Positions 33,906 to 43,960 of a stretch of DNA of 64,000 nucleotides are shown in pieces (positions within the stretch are counted from its first letter, which is position 1; each line of letters starts with the position of its first letter). The stretch covers positions 682,001 through 746,000 of the forward strand of contig JAVHKY010000083.1 of the NCBI GenBank assembly GCA_035079385.1, given 5' to 3'. The position numbers were made by a program, and so were the translations under genes. Source of the DNA: Aspidiotus rigidus (taxonomy: Eukaryota; Arthropoda; Insecta; Hemiptera; Diaspididae). The notes below the pieces were generated by a model that was not told the origin of the DNA, did no database searches, and worked only from the letters and a program-made list of their open reading frames with translations.

Positions 33906-34077
33906 GCAACTAATAAAGTAGATTTGTACAATTGGGAAACCCTTTTTCAATATCAGTGCTCTACTTACACCTCACTCACTCATTATGAGTTCCGATAATC
34001 CTTTCTCCTGATCTCAAACTTTCTCCCAGTCTCACCGATATAGATCCCCTCGCACTGTTCACAACTGAGCTTGTACA

Positions 34078-34253
34078 TAAACGAAAAAACGAATACTCTA
34101 AAGGGAGAGTAAACAAATGCAAACCGCAGAAAATAAAAACGAAGGGAGCGCTTTCGGTTAAACAACCATCTTCAGACCTGAAATGAAATCAACTGACGAA
34201 CGAATGAGAAGGAAGAGGTATTAAGATCGTCCGAAGGAACGGATTCGTTTAAT
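34078..34253 (-). mobile_element. 5'-truncated family A Penelope insertion with 12-bp target duplication
   Basis: TGAGCTTGTACA flanks the insert at 34066-34077 and 34254-34265, and occurs once in the intact family B sequence. The 176-bp insert is only the last codons and 3' UTR of family A, including the complement of the GATGGTTGTTTAACCGAAAG motif. It closely matches 51288-51440. Severe 5' truncation with target duplication shows insertion by target-primed reverse transcription. Confidence 0.85.
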
Positions 34254-35109
34254 TGAGCTTGTACACTCCGCTTAAGCTATCCTTGTCCTTTTGTTCCGTC
34301 TGGTCATTACTGATTCTCTTCACCATGGGTTGGTTATTCTGGATACCCACATTCACATCGTAGCCATTGAACGCCTTTATCACCTTGTTTGTGTACTTTC
34401 CTATATGGTATCGATCCGGAGTACTTTCTCAGTATGCTATCATGGGTTCCTTTCTTTGTTTCCATTTTCCCAAAGACTCCCTCCACCACACATCTGCGGT
34501 AACCATTGGCTTCTGCGATCTGCTTTACTATCTCGATCTCTCTCCTCTTCTCTTCGTTGTTCTTGAGGATAGAAATTGCCCGATAGCAGTAGTTCTGGAT
34601 TGCCGCTAACTTGTGCCTAGGGTGGTGGTAGGAGTCATTTGGAATGATGGTGTCAGGCTTCCTGTAGATTTTGTATTCTGTCCTATTGTTTTCCATTGTG
34701 AGTGTAAGGTCCAAATAGTTGATGGTCTCATTGCCTTTTTCTACTGTGAATTTGATACTTTCATTCATCGCGTTCGTTTCTGAAAGGAATAGATCCGCCT
34801 GTCTATCAGTGCCTGACCACACAATTAGGATATCATCTACGTATCTGGCCCAGTGTTTGATCGAGTTTCTGAACTTGCCGCCCTTCAATATCTTGTTTTC
34901 CATGTCATTCATGAATATCTCCGCCAGTATTGGTGACAGCGGTGATCCCATCGCAAGTCCCCTTTCCTGACTGTGAACCTGTTATTGAAGCGGCAGTAAT
35001 TCTGGCTCAAGATCTTCTCCACTATGTTGGCGTACTTCGACCCATCGGGGTTCCCATGGTATCTGTTGTTTTTGAGCAGAGTGAGAAGTTCCTCCTTCGG
35101 TATGGTACC

Positions 35110-35737
35110 TGTGGGAAATGCGAAAGGGGGGGAATAGCTAGAGTGGCTTTGCTGCAGTGGAAGACGTGCTGAAAACTCAATCTGAGGAAATATCGAGACG
35201 TACAAGAGACATAAAATATATTTATTTAATTAAAAGGATAAATCGAATAATTATAAGTCCGAAACGTGTCTGAATGTGTACCATGGTCGTCATCGACGGA
35301 TCATCGGGAATCCAACGGACAGAGAATAAAACATCTATCCGTCAGTCTCGCGAACGAGAGTAAGTCGATTAGAAATAAAAGAAGATTGAGGTCGTGGATC
35401 GTACAAGTCCTTAACGGGTCGAACCAGAATAATAAGAAGAGTCGAATTGTCTAAGAATAAGTACTTACATCGATTGGAACCATCATGAATTGCTGAGTCG
35501 GCGTCTGCTGATCCGACATCGTATCGCAAATGTTTGTCATTGTTTATACGTAACTCGTAATCGAAATTCGTAGACAGTGGAAAAGGATTAATGAGAGAGT
35601 TTGAAGAGAGATATTGAAAATGGGTTGATTTTTCATTGCTATGGATTTCGTTATTTGTTTATCAGTCGGCTATTGCCGCAGCGATGAAACTTCAACTCCG
35701 GGAAGGAGTTGAAGTCGAAAATTGCAGATTTTCGACA
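35110..35737. mobile_element. Solo LTR, 628 bp, with 5-bp target duplication
   Basis: GTACC is present at 35105-35109 and 35738-35742 and once in the uninterrupted Penelope sequence. The insert begins TGTGGG and ends CGACA (TG...CA), the signature of a long terminal repeat left after recombination. On the minus strand it contains a short frame opening MSDQQTPTQQFMMVPID, followed directly by the splice-donor-like GTAAGTAC. An AATAAATATATTTT polyadenylation-like segment follows further on. The minus strand is therefore the likely sense. Superfamily (Gypsy or Bel/Pao) is undecided. Confidence 0.85.
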
Positions 35738-36029
35738 GTACCAAACATATTAGTCACATCAAAGGATTTCAGCTTGTCGTTACTCCTGATTTCCAACTTG
35801 TCCAGTTGCTCAATCAGCTCTCCGTTGTTTCTGATACTTCGTCTGGGTGCAAACTGGTAGTTTTCTCTCAGGAATGTGGCTACGATCTTTGCTATCTTGT
35901 AGCATGGTGATTGAATGCTGTTGACCAGGGGTCTCATCGGACGGTTCGCTTTGTGGAGTTTTACTTATTTTATATCTTTGCAGGTTACTATCCATAATTA
36001 TAAATTCTTTTTAAAATTCTTTGAAATAT

Positions 36030-36560
36030 TAATTTGTAAGCTGTGAAGTGAAATTGGTGAGAACCCACCTAGGAATTCATTTTCTTCAGCGTTGTCGAAA
36101 GGCACAACTGATACCAAAGCATATCCAAGGTAGATTTCAACATCTCACACGCAACTCCAATCTCCACACAAACGATTGGAAGCTAAAAAAGTGGTTAAAC
36201 AGATCCCAGCGTCTCTTCCTCGATATGGAAATTAACCAGCAATATACCCGGCGGAGGGTTCTAGTCAAGCAGCTCCGTTCCTTCGAGCAGCGTTTTTTTG
36301 ATATTGTGAACTGTCAGACTGTTTTCAAACTCTGCTATGATTTGGTGGCCAGAAGAGTCGCAAATGAACGATACAAGGTTGGTAGTAGACACGACAAGAA
36401 ACTACAGGCTCTACAACATGTCCACAATGCAAACCAAAAATAACTATCAACCTTAGATAGCTGGTTAACCTCACAGGTGAAAATATTCTTGACAATGTCC
36501 ATCGTGTGCTACAATTAGGCCCAAGTGAATGGAGATTCCGTCTGGTAGAAGTGAAAGAAG
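36030..36560 (+). pseudogene. Probable N-terminal part of a Penelope-like ORF
   Basis: The open frame at 36048-36443 starts near HLGIHFLQRCRKAQLIPKHI, a form typical of the basic N-terminal region of some Penelope-like proteins. After a frameshift VNLTGENILDNVHRVLQLGP follows, matching the segment before the conserved RT start. The RT itself is absent. Assignment rests on remembered family resemblance, not on a copy in this window, and the family may be C. Confidence 0.45.
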
Positions 36561-38139
36561 CTCATTGATAGTGATAAATTTGGCACAATTCACGATCATG
36601 ATTGCGGCGAAAGAAAAGGTATCGCTGGAAAAGAGATAATCTAGGCTGAGACTTATCGTCTTAAAATGTTAAGTCATAACGAATGCTTTTAGTATAGATT
36701 AATTATCGTGATGCCTCAATATTTTCCAGTAATTTCCAGTTACATGTTTTCAATTGCATTTTCTTAAAAATGATCGTATGTATCATAAAGAATTTTACGA
36801 TAAATCTCATTATAAACGTTTCAACAAATTAGGAATCACAAATCGTGGTACTTCATCGCTGAAATAAATGCTCTTTATAAGCGACAAGGCAGGGTGTATT
36901 AATGAATTCGTTCTGTAGGCTATGTATAGCATACGAAAAAGGAATTACTTTTGCATCAATTCATCTTTTCTGTCAAGAACATGACTGTTTTTTTTTAAGC
37001 AGTGGAAAATAAACTAGCCTGCGTAAAAAAGAAAGTGCTTAATGATACAGTTACAAAACCTAATGGTGTAAGGGTGTAAGTCTAATGTCGGAAGAAATTT
37101 CTCTTACTCTTTTCTCCATTATTTCGAATTTCATCCCGAGTTCACCTAGTTATTTTCTTTTTCAGTAATTTCGATGTCAATTAGATAATTTTTCTAGTTA
37201 GAGAACGAATATTACGGAAAAAGGAAATTAAATATAAAGACTAAAAATTTTTGAGACCTGACCAATAGAACATGAGTTTTGTTATCGCCAGTAGGGAGGA
37301 AAATTTCGAAAAATTCCGCTGATGGGCTCATTAGTGAGTGTAATGAGACCAGAGACTTGGAAAAATGTTATCCATTGACTCAGTATTATATTATTATAAT
37401 AATAGATGGTCGAGTTCCTAAGAAATTAATTTTTGGGTAATGAGCGACCTAGAACCAGCTTCTTGTACAAACTGAATTAAGCTAATAATTATGTAACCTA
37501 GTTTAGCCTGTGCCCTCCTAGGCTGATATTTTTCCTCTCCATCTGTCAATATCTCCCCTACAGTACACCGACCACACCTCCTCCAGGCAAGATTCTCAAG
37601 TCTCTTTCTTCTTTCTCTTCTTCTGAAGGCCACTGGATTATGATACAAGAAGAGGGGTGGTGCATCGTATAGGTATGAAACACAATATTTAATTTAGCAT
37701 TTTCTACGTTTATAAAACTGGAAATGCTTTCGGAAATACCGTCAAAGTTTCTTTGACCAGGACTAATCTTGAAAAAAAAAAAAACAAAAGTCACGAAAAG
37801 CGTCCTGATTTTATTACTGACGTCACTAATTGAAACGATACGTCAGCGTCACCAATGACTTAGACCTATGATTAAGGAACTAGAAAAAACTTTACCCGGA
37901 AGTAATAGACGTCATCAGTGACCTTGACCTAATGGAGCCTCATTACATTCATGTGAGAATACTGCGTGCATATTCTTGCACGCCGGCACTCGCAGACAAA
38001 TTATTTAGACAGACTGCTTAAATAAGGAAGATAACAATTTTAGCCAATCTTCAGTTGATTTCGCTGCTGTGCGAGTTGAGATAATGCCTAATATGAAAAA
38101 CGATCACCCGAGTCTTACATATACAGTATATGTATTAGA
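36561..38139. other. Intronic, no feature recognised
   Basis: AT-rich with poly-A and poly-T runs. No coding resemblance. Confidence 0.35.
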
Positions 38140-39430
38140 TCAACAATATTAAATTCATTCAAATTCTTATTGAATTTTTTATTTCAATAAATTATTTCTT
38201 TTATTCAATTGATATATTTATTAATTCATGTATAACTTATTAGTAATAAGTTAATATTTAGATATAATTTTTCCATTTATTTAACAATTATAATATTTTC
38301 TTAAAATGATTAAATAGAAGATTTCGATCTAATAATTCTATTATTATTTATTTTTTGAAAATAAATTATAATAAATTTCATAAATGAATAATTATCAATT
38401 GATTTACAATCATACAAATATAAGGTTCTTCAGATGGTAATGAACCAATAAGAGAAATTAAAATTATTAATATGATTAAAATTTTAATAAAAATTTTTCT
38501 AATTAAAATTAATTCATTATTAAAGATTTTTGGTTTATTTAAGTTTGTTGAAAAAAGTAATTGATTTTATTGTTATAAATAAACCTAATAATATATTATT
38601 AATAGGATGTAAAATTGAATGAAAAAATGAAAAAATATCATTCTGGTTCAATATGGTTGGGAGTTTTAAATATTATTATTTTGATTAAAACAATCTGGAT
38701 TATTTATTTTTAAGGGTAAGATTATATTATTAATTATTGAAAAAATATATAAGAATGTTGGTTATAACTTATTATTATATCTTTAAAAATAAATAAAATA
38801 CATATTTAAATTTAAAGGATTTGACAATTTATTGATATGTAAGATAATTAAATAAATTAATGATATTAATAAAATTATAATTGCTGAAATAAAATGAATT
38901 GAAAAAAATCGATTGATTATTATAAATGAATCAGAATACAAAAATATGATATTTTGGTATAATTATAATAATCTTATTAATAATTTCTTTTTTTGGCTAC
39001 TCACTTGTATTGAGCAAGAATAGGAATTAATTATTAATTTTATTGCTGTTATTCCTTTGATCGGAAATAATATTATATATTTAAATTTGGGAAATCAATT
39101 TCTTAAATATATTTTAATTATTCAAATTTTTTAATCTCATTTCATTTCCGCAATCAATAATAATATCATTAATTCTTTTACTTATTTTACATATCAATAA
39201 ATCATAAAATCCTCTAAATTTAAATATATTATTTTCATAATTGTTATCACATATACATCGAGCCCATAAACCTCGAGCTGTTTCATGGCTTGTTAAATTA
39301 AATAAAAAAGAATAAACATAATAATATTGATCAAAATAATTTGAATACTTTATTTATTATAAAGATATAATAAATAATAAGTTCTTACTAATATTCTTAT
39401 ATATTTTCTTACAAATTAATATATTCTTAC
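38140..39430 (-). pseudogene. Numt: mitochondrial cytochrome b copy A, rearranged
   Basis: Very AT-rich. On the minus strand, with frameshifts and the mitochondrial code, it reads cytochrome b segments: NRFFSIHFISAIIILL (about 38890), ILHPINNILLGLFITIKS (about 38580) and IGSLPSEEPYI (about 38435). A plus-strand piece at about 39020-39115 reads INFIAVIPLIGNNIIYLNLG, the TNLLSAIPYIG region of cytochrome b, so part is inverted. It is non-functional in the nucleus. Confidence 0.75.
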
Positions 39431-39439
39431 CATTAAAAT

Positions 39440-39660
39440 TAGATGCCATTGCAAGTCCCCCTCCTGTCATATATAGCTCTCATATATAGCTCGGAGGTAG
39501 GAATTATGGCCAGACGGTCGGAATTTTAGCTCATGATTCAAAATCTTTCCAAGTCCCCCTCCTCTCTCAGTGACGTCATCAACCTCGCTCGCACTCGCGG
39601 ACGGAAATTCCCTGAAAGTACCCCCAACAAAAGGGATAGCGGGTTCCCTGCTAAAAATAA
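39440..39660. repeat. Dispersed repeat copy between two numts
   Basis: Contains AAGTCCCCCTCCTGTCATAT and ATATAGCTCGGAGG, a second AAGTCCCCCTCCT, and TGACGTCATCAA. These phrases recur at 15.8, 42.9, 51.0, 53.6 and 60.0 kb. Confidence 0.5.
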
Positions 39661-40510
39661 ATAATCCAGACAATTTTAATCAAAATATAATAATATTTGA
39701 AACTCCCAACCATTTTGAACCAGAATATTTTGTATTTTTTTATTCAATTTTACGTTCTATTAATAAATTATTAGGTTTATTTATAACAATAAAATCAATT
39801 ATCATTCAATTTTTTTAAACCAAATTCAAATGAATCAAAAATCTTTAATAATAAAATATTAATTTTAATTAGAAAAAGTTGTATCCATATTTCAATTATA
39901 TTAATAATTTTAATTTCTTTTATTGGTTCAAAACCATCTAAAGAACCTTATATTATAATAATTAAATAACTTTTTAAGAGGACGCTTTTTATATATTAAA
40001 ATTGATTAACTTTAAGGCACTAACGTCCAAATTATTTTATTATACGAAAGTAAGGTGATACTTTTGTATAATAAAATAATTTGGACGTTAGTGCCTTAAA
40101 GTTAATCAATTTTATTATATTATAATATTGTAAATCAATGATAAATTATTCATTATATTATAATATTTATTATAACTCATTTTCAAAAATTGATTATTGA
40201 TAAAATTATTAAATTATTATAAGCAGATAATAAATATAAAAATACAAAGAAAATATTTTTATTATTAAATTATAACCTAAAAGAATAATAAATATTCAAA
40301 TTTATAAAAATAATAATAAAAATTAATAAATTAAAACCTTCGATATAATTATTAAAAAATATATATATATAATTGTAAAATTAATAAAAAAAATTATATC
40401 TAAATATTTTACTATAAATAAAATTATAAACTTAATTGATCCTAATTCTAAATTAAATCCAGAAATAAGTTCAAAGATGAAAAATTTATATAATAAAAAC
40501 TTGAATATTT
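39661..40510 (+). pseudogene. Numt: cytochrome b to ND1, copy B
   Basis: The plus strand reads NPDNFNQN, HFEPEYFVFFYSILRSINKL and LLGLFITIKSIII. This is cytochrome b around [21 protein letters not shown], followed by a decayed PSEEPYI region. The distal part, near 40430-40480, is the complement of ND1, as in the second copy at 59290. A hairpin element is inserted at about 39965-40118. It has stops in all frames and lies in opposite orientation to copy A. Confidence 0.75.
39998..40113. repeat. Perfect 48-bp inverted repeat (hairpin element)
   Basis: Arms 39998-40045 and 40066-40113 are exact complements (CTTTAAGGCACTAACGTCCA and its complement). An inner 8-bp near-match leaves a loop of about six bases. 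It interrupts the cytochrome b numt after the ...EEPYI region, so it is a later insertion. Confidence 0.85.
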
Positions 40511-40945
40511 TTGATGTATAACAAATATTATGCAGATGAGTAGTGTATTTTTTACGATGACGTCATGAATGATCTTGAAATTTTACCGGTGGTAAGTTAG
40601 GATGTACTTTGGAGCTTGTATGTATAGGAGAGGCGGAATGAACTGGTTAGTACAAAGCCCTCAGTATAATATACTAGCTTAGATGTACTCAAGGTTGAGA
40701 GGTGGACAAGTGGAGCGAGTGACCTAGTTATCCAAATAACCTAACACACAGTTGATCAGATTTACGCAGGACTAAGAAACTGTGATGGGGGGAGGAGGCG
40801 AACGAGTGTAGCGAGTTAGCCTATCAGACCCGCAGTTAGTTTAACATAAGGAGTACCACACGTCTTATACAGGCTCAGAATCACTGGTGAAGGGACGTTA
40901 CTATGACGTCATTCAAGAGTCGATATTATGATTGGAAAATTGATT
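40511..40945. repeat. Duplicated numt flank (paralogue of 59456-59865)
   Basis: Shares with 59456-59865 the phrases TATGCAGATGA, CTTGAAATTTTA, TACTCAAGGTTGAGAGG, GGAGGCGAACGAGTG and TCAAGAGTCGATATTATGAT in the same order. In both places it follows a cytochrome b-ND1 numt. The numt and its flank were therefore duplicated together. Confidence 0.75.
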
Positions 40946-43166
40946 TGATTAGCACTTTTTCATCTTCAATTTGTACTACTTTTAAATTTCATATTTACAT
41001 AGGTGCCAGTTTGATTTATCTAATTTGACACCGTATTAGGTGCTATATTTTAAATAGGTGGCATGGAATTAATATAATGCTCGCCCTGAAACCCAGCAGA
41101 CAGTCGAATCGCTAATGAAATGACAACGATTGCAAGGATTTAGATGCCTATATGAATGCATTATTTTACTGGTTGTATTCGTATATTCTGATTTTTCATT
41201 TTCCGTTCGACGAAATTACGAGCATATTCAATAGGTTTTCTCCTGGCACACCAGGTATTCGATTGCGTATGATACCGTAGTTTACGTTCCGATATAATAT
41301 CGGTATTATATCTGGGACCCCTTCATTTGGCTGAGCTTTCTGGAAAACAACATTTGGTAAAAACAGTCGAATACGTATTTTGCCCTTTGATGAAATTAGT
41401 GCAGTACTCGCGCAAAATTCTATACTTAGGTTTCATTATTAAGAATTCTAAAAGCCTGTATACCGATAAATTGTTCGGTACGTACATTTCTGTATTATAT
41501 GAATGCTGGTATTAGACCTTTCTGATGTTTATTCCGAGCATCTACATCAACCCTTTTTCTCGTTTCCCTTTCTCTTCCCGGCCGCTCTCTTGTTTATTAA
41601 ATCGTTTCTGACGCTGTAACCGCACGACGAGTTGCTGACAAGGACGTAAAGCTGCTGCTCCATAAATAACGTTTATACCGAGGTTTTACTAAAGATTTTT
41701 TTTTTTTTTTTTTTTCAGAAATGAAAATTACAGTAAACCAATTTTTGAAATCTTCTGCACTCTTTTGAATCTTTAGAACGCTAGCTCTGTAAAATACTTT
41801 CTGTATGTCTTCTTTCTTCTCTAAAATATCAACACGTTGATCCGGGTCACGTGAGGGAGATAATATAAAATGTGAAACGAGTGAAGAATTAATGATGAAT
41901 CTAGGAACATATAGTTTAGTTAGGCTGAAATGAAGTACAAAAGAGCAATTTTTTGGATGGTATCTTTTGCTCTCGCATTCACGATCACACTTATCTTAGT
42001 GGTTACGAGGAGAGCGAATGAAGTGAAAATCGAGCCAATGTTATATGAACGAACTCGTAAAAAGGAGTTTCATTTCGAGATGGTGTAAGAAAATATGACT
42101 TCTGTTAATGGCTTTACCCTGTTGACGATGAAAAATGTCGCATTTATCACTATCATACACGTAATGTTTGTCGACTACGTATTTATTTCCGCGCTATAGT
42201 AAAATACAATATCTAATTTATTGTTGTTTCGTACTGTATTCGTATAGTCTCAGAGTAATATCGATCTCGTCGTCGCCGCATCGCTTCTCTCGAAATCTTG
42301 TAATTTTTTTTTTATGTGAAATAAGTTTCAGGTTATTTTCACTTGTAAATTGATATTTTTTGGTCGATTGGATTGGAGGGAAAGTATATTTCTTTAAGAA
42401 TTCCTAGTTTTTTGCAAACCACGAGGTGTTTCGCTTGCTTCGCGTGTGCAGCCGCTCGTCCGCCATAAAGGAGTGGGTGGGGATTGCTTATGGATTGATG
42501 TTATTTTCTTCGACACCGGTATCGACCCTCAGTCGAGGAAGAATGTCCTCGGTGAAACTATTTTTTTTGGTAACCGTCGAGCTGCAACGCCAACAGGTAC
42601 CTACGCAAACTTTAGCTCTCACACCAAGGAGAACTAAGCCGCTGTTGGAACCTCTCTTCTTCTTTCTTCAAGTCCCGAAACTTTCTCTTTTTCCTGCAGA
42701 CGGTCGTAGGTATTGAGTCGACCGTAAGGTGGTTCCTATCCATAGTCATCTTCTTTTTCTTCATGACTATGGCTGCAATTGCAGACACCAGCCTGATTCC
42801 GTGCTTCTTTGGAACCTAGCACGGCATGGTTGCTACCAGGCTACTCGGAGCAAGCATTTCATCAACCCTAACCTCTTGAAAAGACCGATCAAGTTCCTCC
42901 CGCTAACGCCTACACGCCTCATTCCTATCCCCCCCCCCCTCCTCCCGTCATATATTATGGCTCGAGAGTCGAAATTTTCCAACTCCATGTGACACGAGAG
43001 GGACTTAAATGATTTTTGCCAATAATGCTGAACTTGGTGGAGACCATTATCGATACATCGATATTGATTATACCGATATATTGATCTCGACTGTATTGAA
43101 ATAGTGGTTCATAAATCTGGTATATAACATTTTAAGCTAACTGGTTTCTGGAGACTACTTCGGCAG
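40946..43166. other. Intronic, no gene recognised
   Basis: T-rich run at 41697-41715. Open frames at 42426-42716 overlap in two phases and are unrecognised. A C-rich run and a dispersed-repeat fragment (CCTCCCGTCATATATTATGG) lie at about 42928-42960. Confidence 0.35.
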
Positions 43167-43239
43167 GAAAGCATTATCACAAATTGGCACTAGCATCTAG
43201 TTTAACATGGATGCTAGTGCCAATTTGTTCTATGCTTTC
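43167..43239. repeat. 30-bp-arm hairpin
   Basis: Arms 43167-43196 and 43210-43239 (CAAATTGGCACTAGCATC and its complement) are nearly perfect inverted copies with a 13-base loop. Confidence 0.8.
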
Positions 43240-43479
43240 TAATGATATCGTTTCATCCACAATTAAATTTCGTCTAATCGCCACTTTAGCAGGCTAATTT
43301 AGGCCTAGTATCCACTGTTATCACCGGCTGGCTGCCATTTCGATACAGTATTGCTGAAAGGGCTATCATATGGAGCAGTAAGAAAAGGACCAGACTGCTT
43401 GGGTCGACGAACTTAACAATGCCACCAGCAGCAGTCGAAAATGCAGCTGGGTGGTTACGTAAACTATCAATCCAGAAAA

Positions 43480-43960
43480 ATGGAATTCGGCGTGGCAAGA
43501 AAATGAGAAAGGCATGTGGACAAAAGAACTACTGCCTGTAGCTACAGTAGCCCCATAGCTGGGGATGGCACTATCCGGCTATGGGACATTTGCCGCATGT
43601 CGGCACAAATTCAAGCTTACAAGAAGCCCTGAATGCGAATGCGGGTCCCCTAATCAGGATGCCAGGCACATTCTCAAAGAATGTCCTGTATACCAACAGA
43701 ATCGCCTTACAGAAAGGGATATAGATAATGTTAATGTAAAAGGGTACCTGGAGGAGGTGTGCCGCATTGTGTGGGAGAAAGAGATAATTACAGCTCGGAA
43801 AGAATGTATGGTTGCTCGGTTGGACCCATCTAAGGCACCTAACTAAAGACAAGAGACTACACCGTACCAGAAGATAGACGGACAACTGGGGATAGCAGTG
43901 CCTCCAGGAAGGAAAATAGTTACCTTTTAGCCTTAAGCGTAAGACATTACCATTACCATT
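43480..43960 (+). pseudogene. LINE remnant: 3' end of ORF2
   Basis: An open frame at 43565-43846 contains LSGYGTFAACRHKFKLTRSP followed by a CxC...H...C zinc-binding cluster (ECECG...HILKEC). This is the segment after RNase H in R1/jockey-like non-LTR retrotransposons. Upstream WQENEKGMWTKELLP is read with a stop before the open frame. It ends in a CATTACCATTACCATT tail at about 43945-43960. The rest of the LINE is missing. Confidence 0.65.

Larger units (their letters stand above)
27610..33952 (+). mobile_element. Penelope-like element, family B, with inverted terminal copy and two nested insertions
   Basis: The outer ends are inverted copies of each other (TATTGAAAAAGGG at 27610 and its complement ending at 33952). 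The left arm is the reverse complement of 33383-33952, the 3' end of the RT ORF plus its 3' UTR. It is now split in three by later insertions: 27610-27719, 30060-30086 and 31154-31601. Between the arms is 31602-33382, the forward body of the element. Inverted terminal copies and 5' truncation are known for Penelope-like elements. No flanking duplication is obvious. Confidence 0.85.
33985..35956 (-). pseudogene. Second family B Penelope copy, interrupted twice
   Basis: Minus-strand family B sequence runs from the middle of the RT (KLHKANRPMRP near 35950) to the GIY-YIG motif (IYIGETGRKFEIR near 34010). The YVDD box, GSPLSPILAEIFMND and NYLDLTLTMENN segments are close to those at 31579-33666. 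It is interrupted by a truncated family A insert (34078-34253) and a solo LTR (35110-35737). It is 5'-truncated at about 35956 and carries at least one small frameshift, so it is not functional. The open segment at 34334-34951 is a piece of this copy. Confidence 0.85.

Noticed and set aside
39570..39818. 82-codon ORF as a nuclear gene
   Set aside because: Its second half is cytochrome b (HFEPEYFVFFYSILRSINKL) joined by chance to a dispersed repeat; it is a numt.
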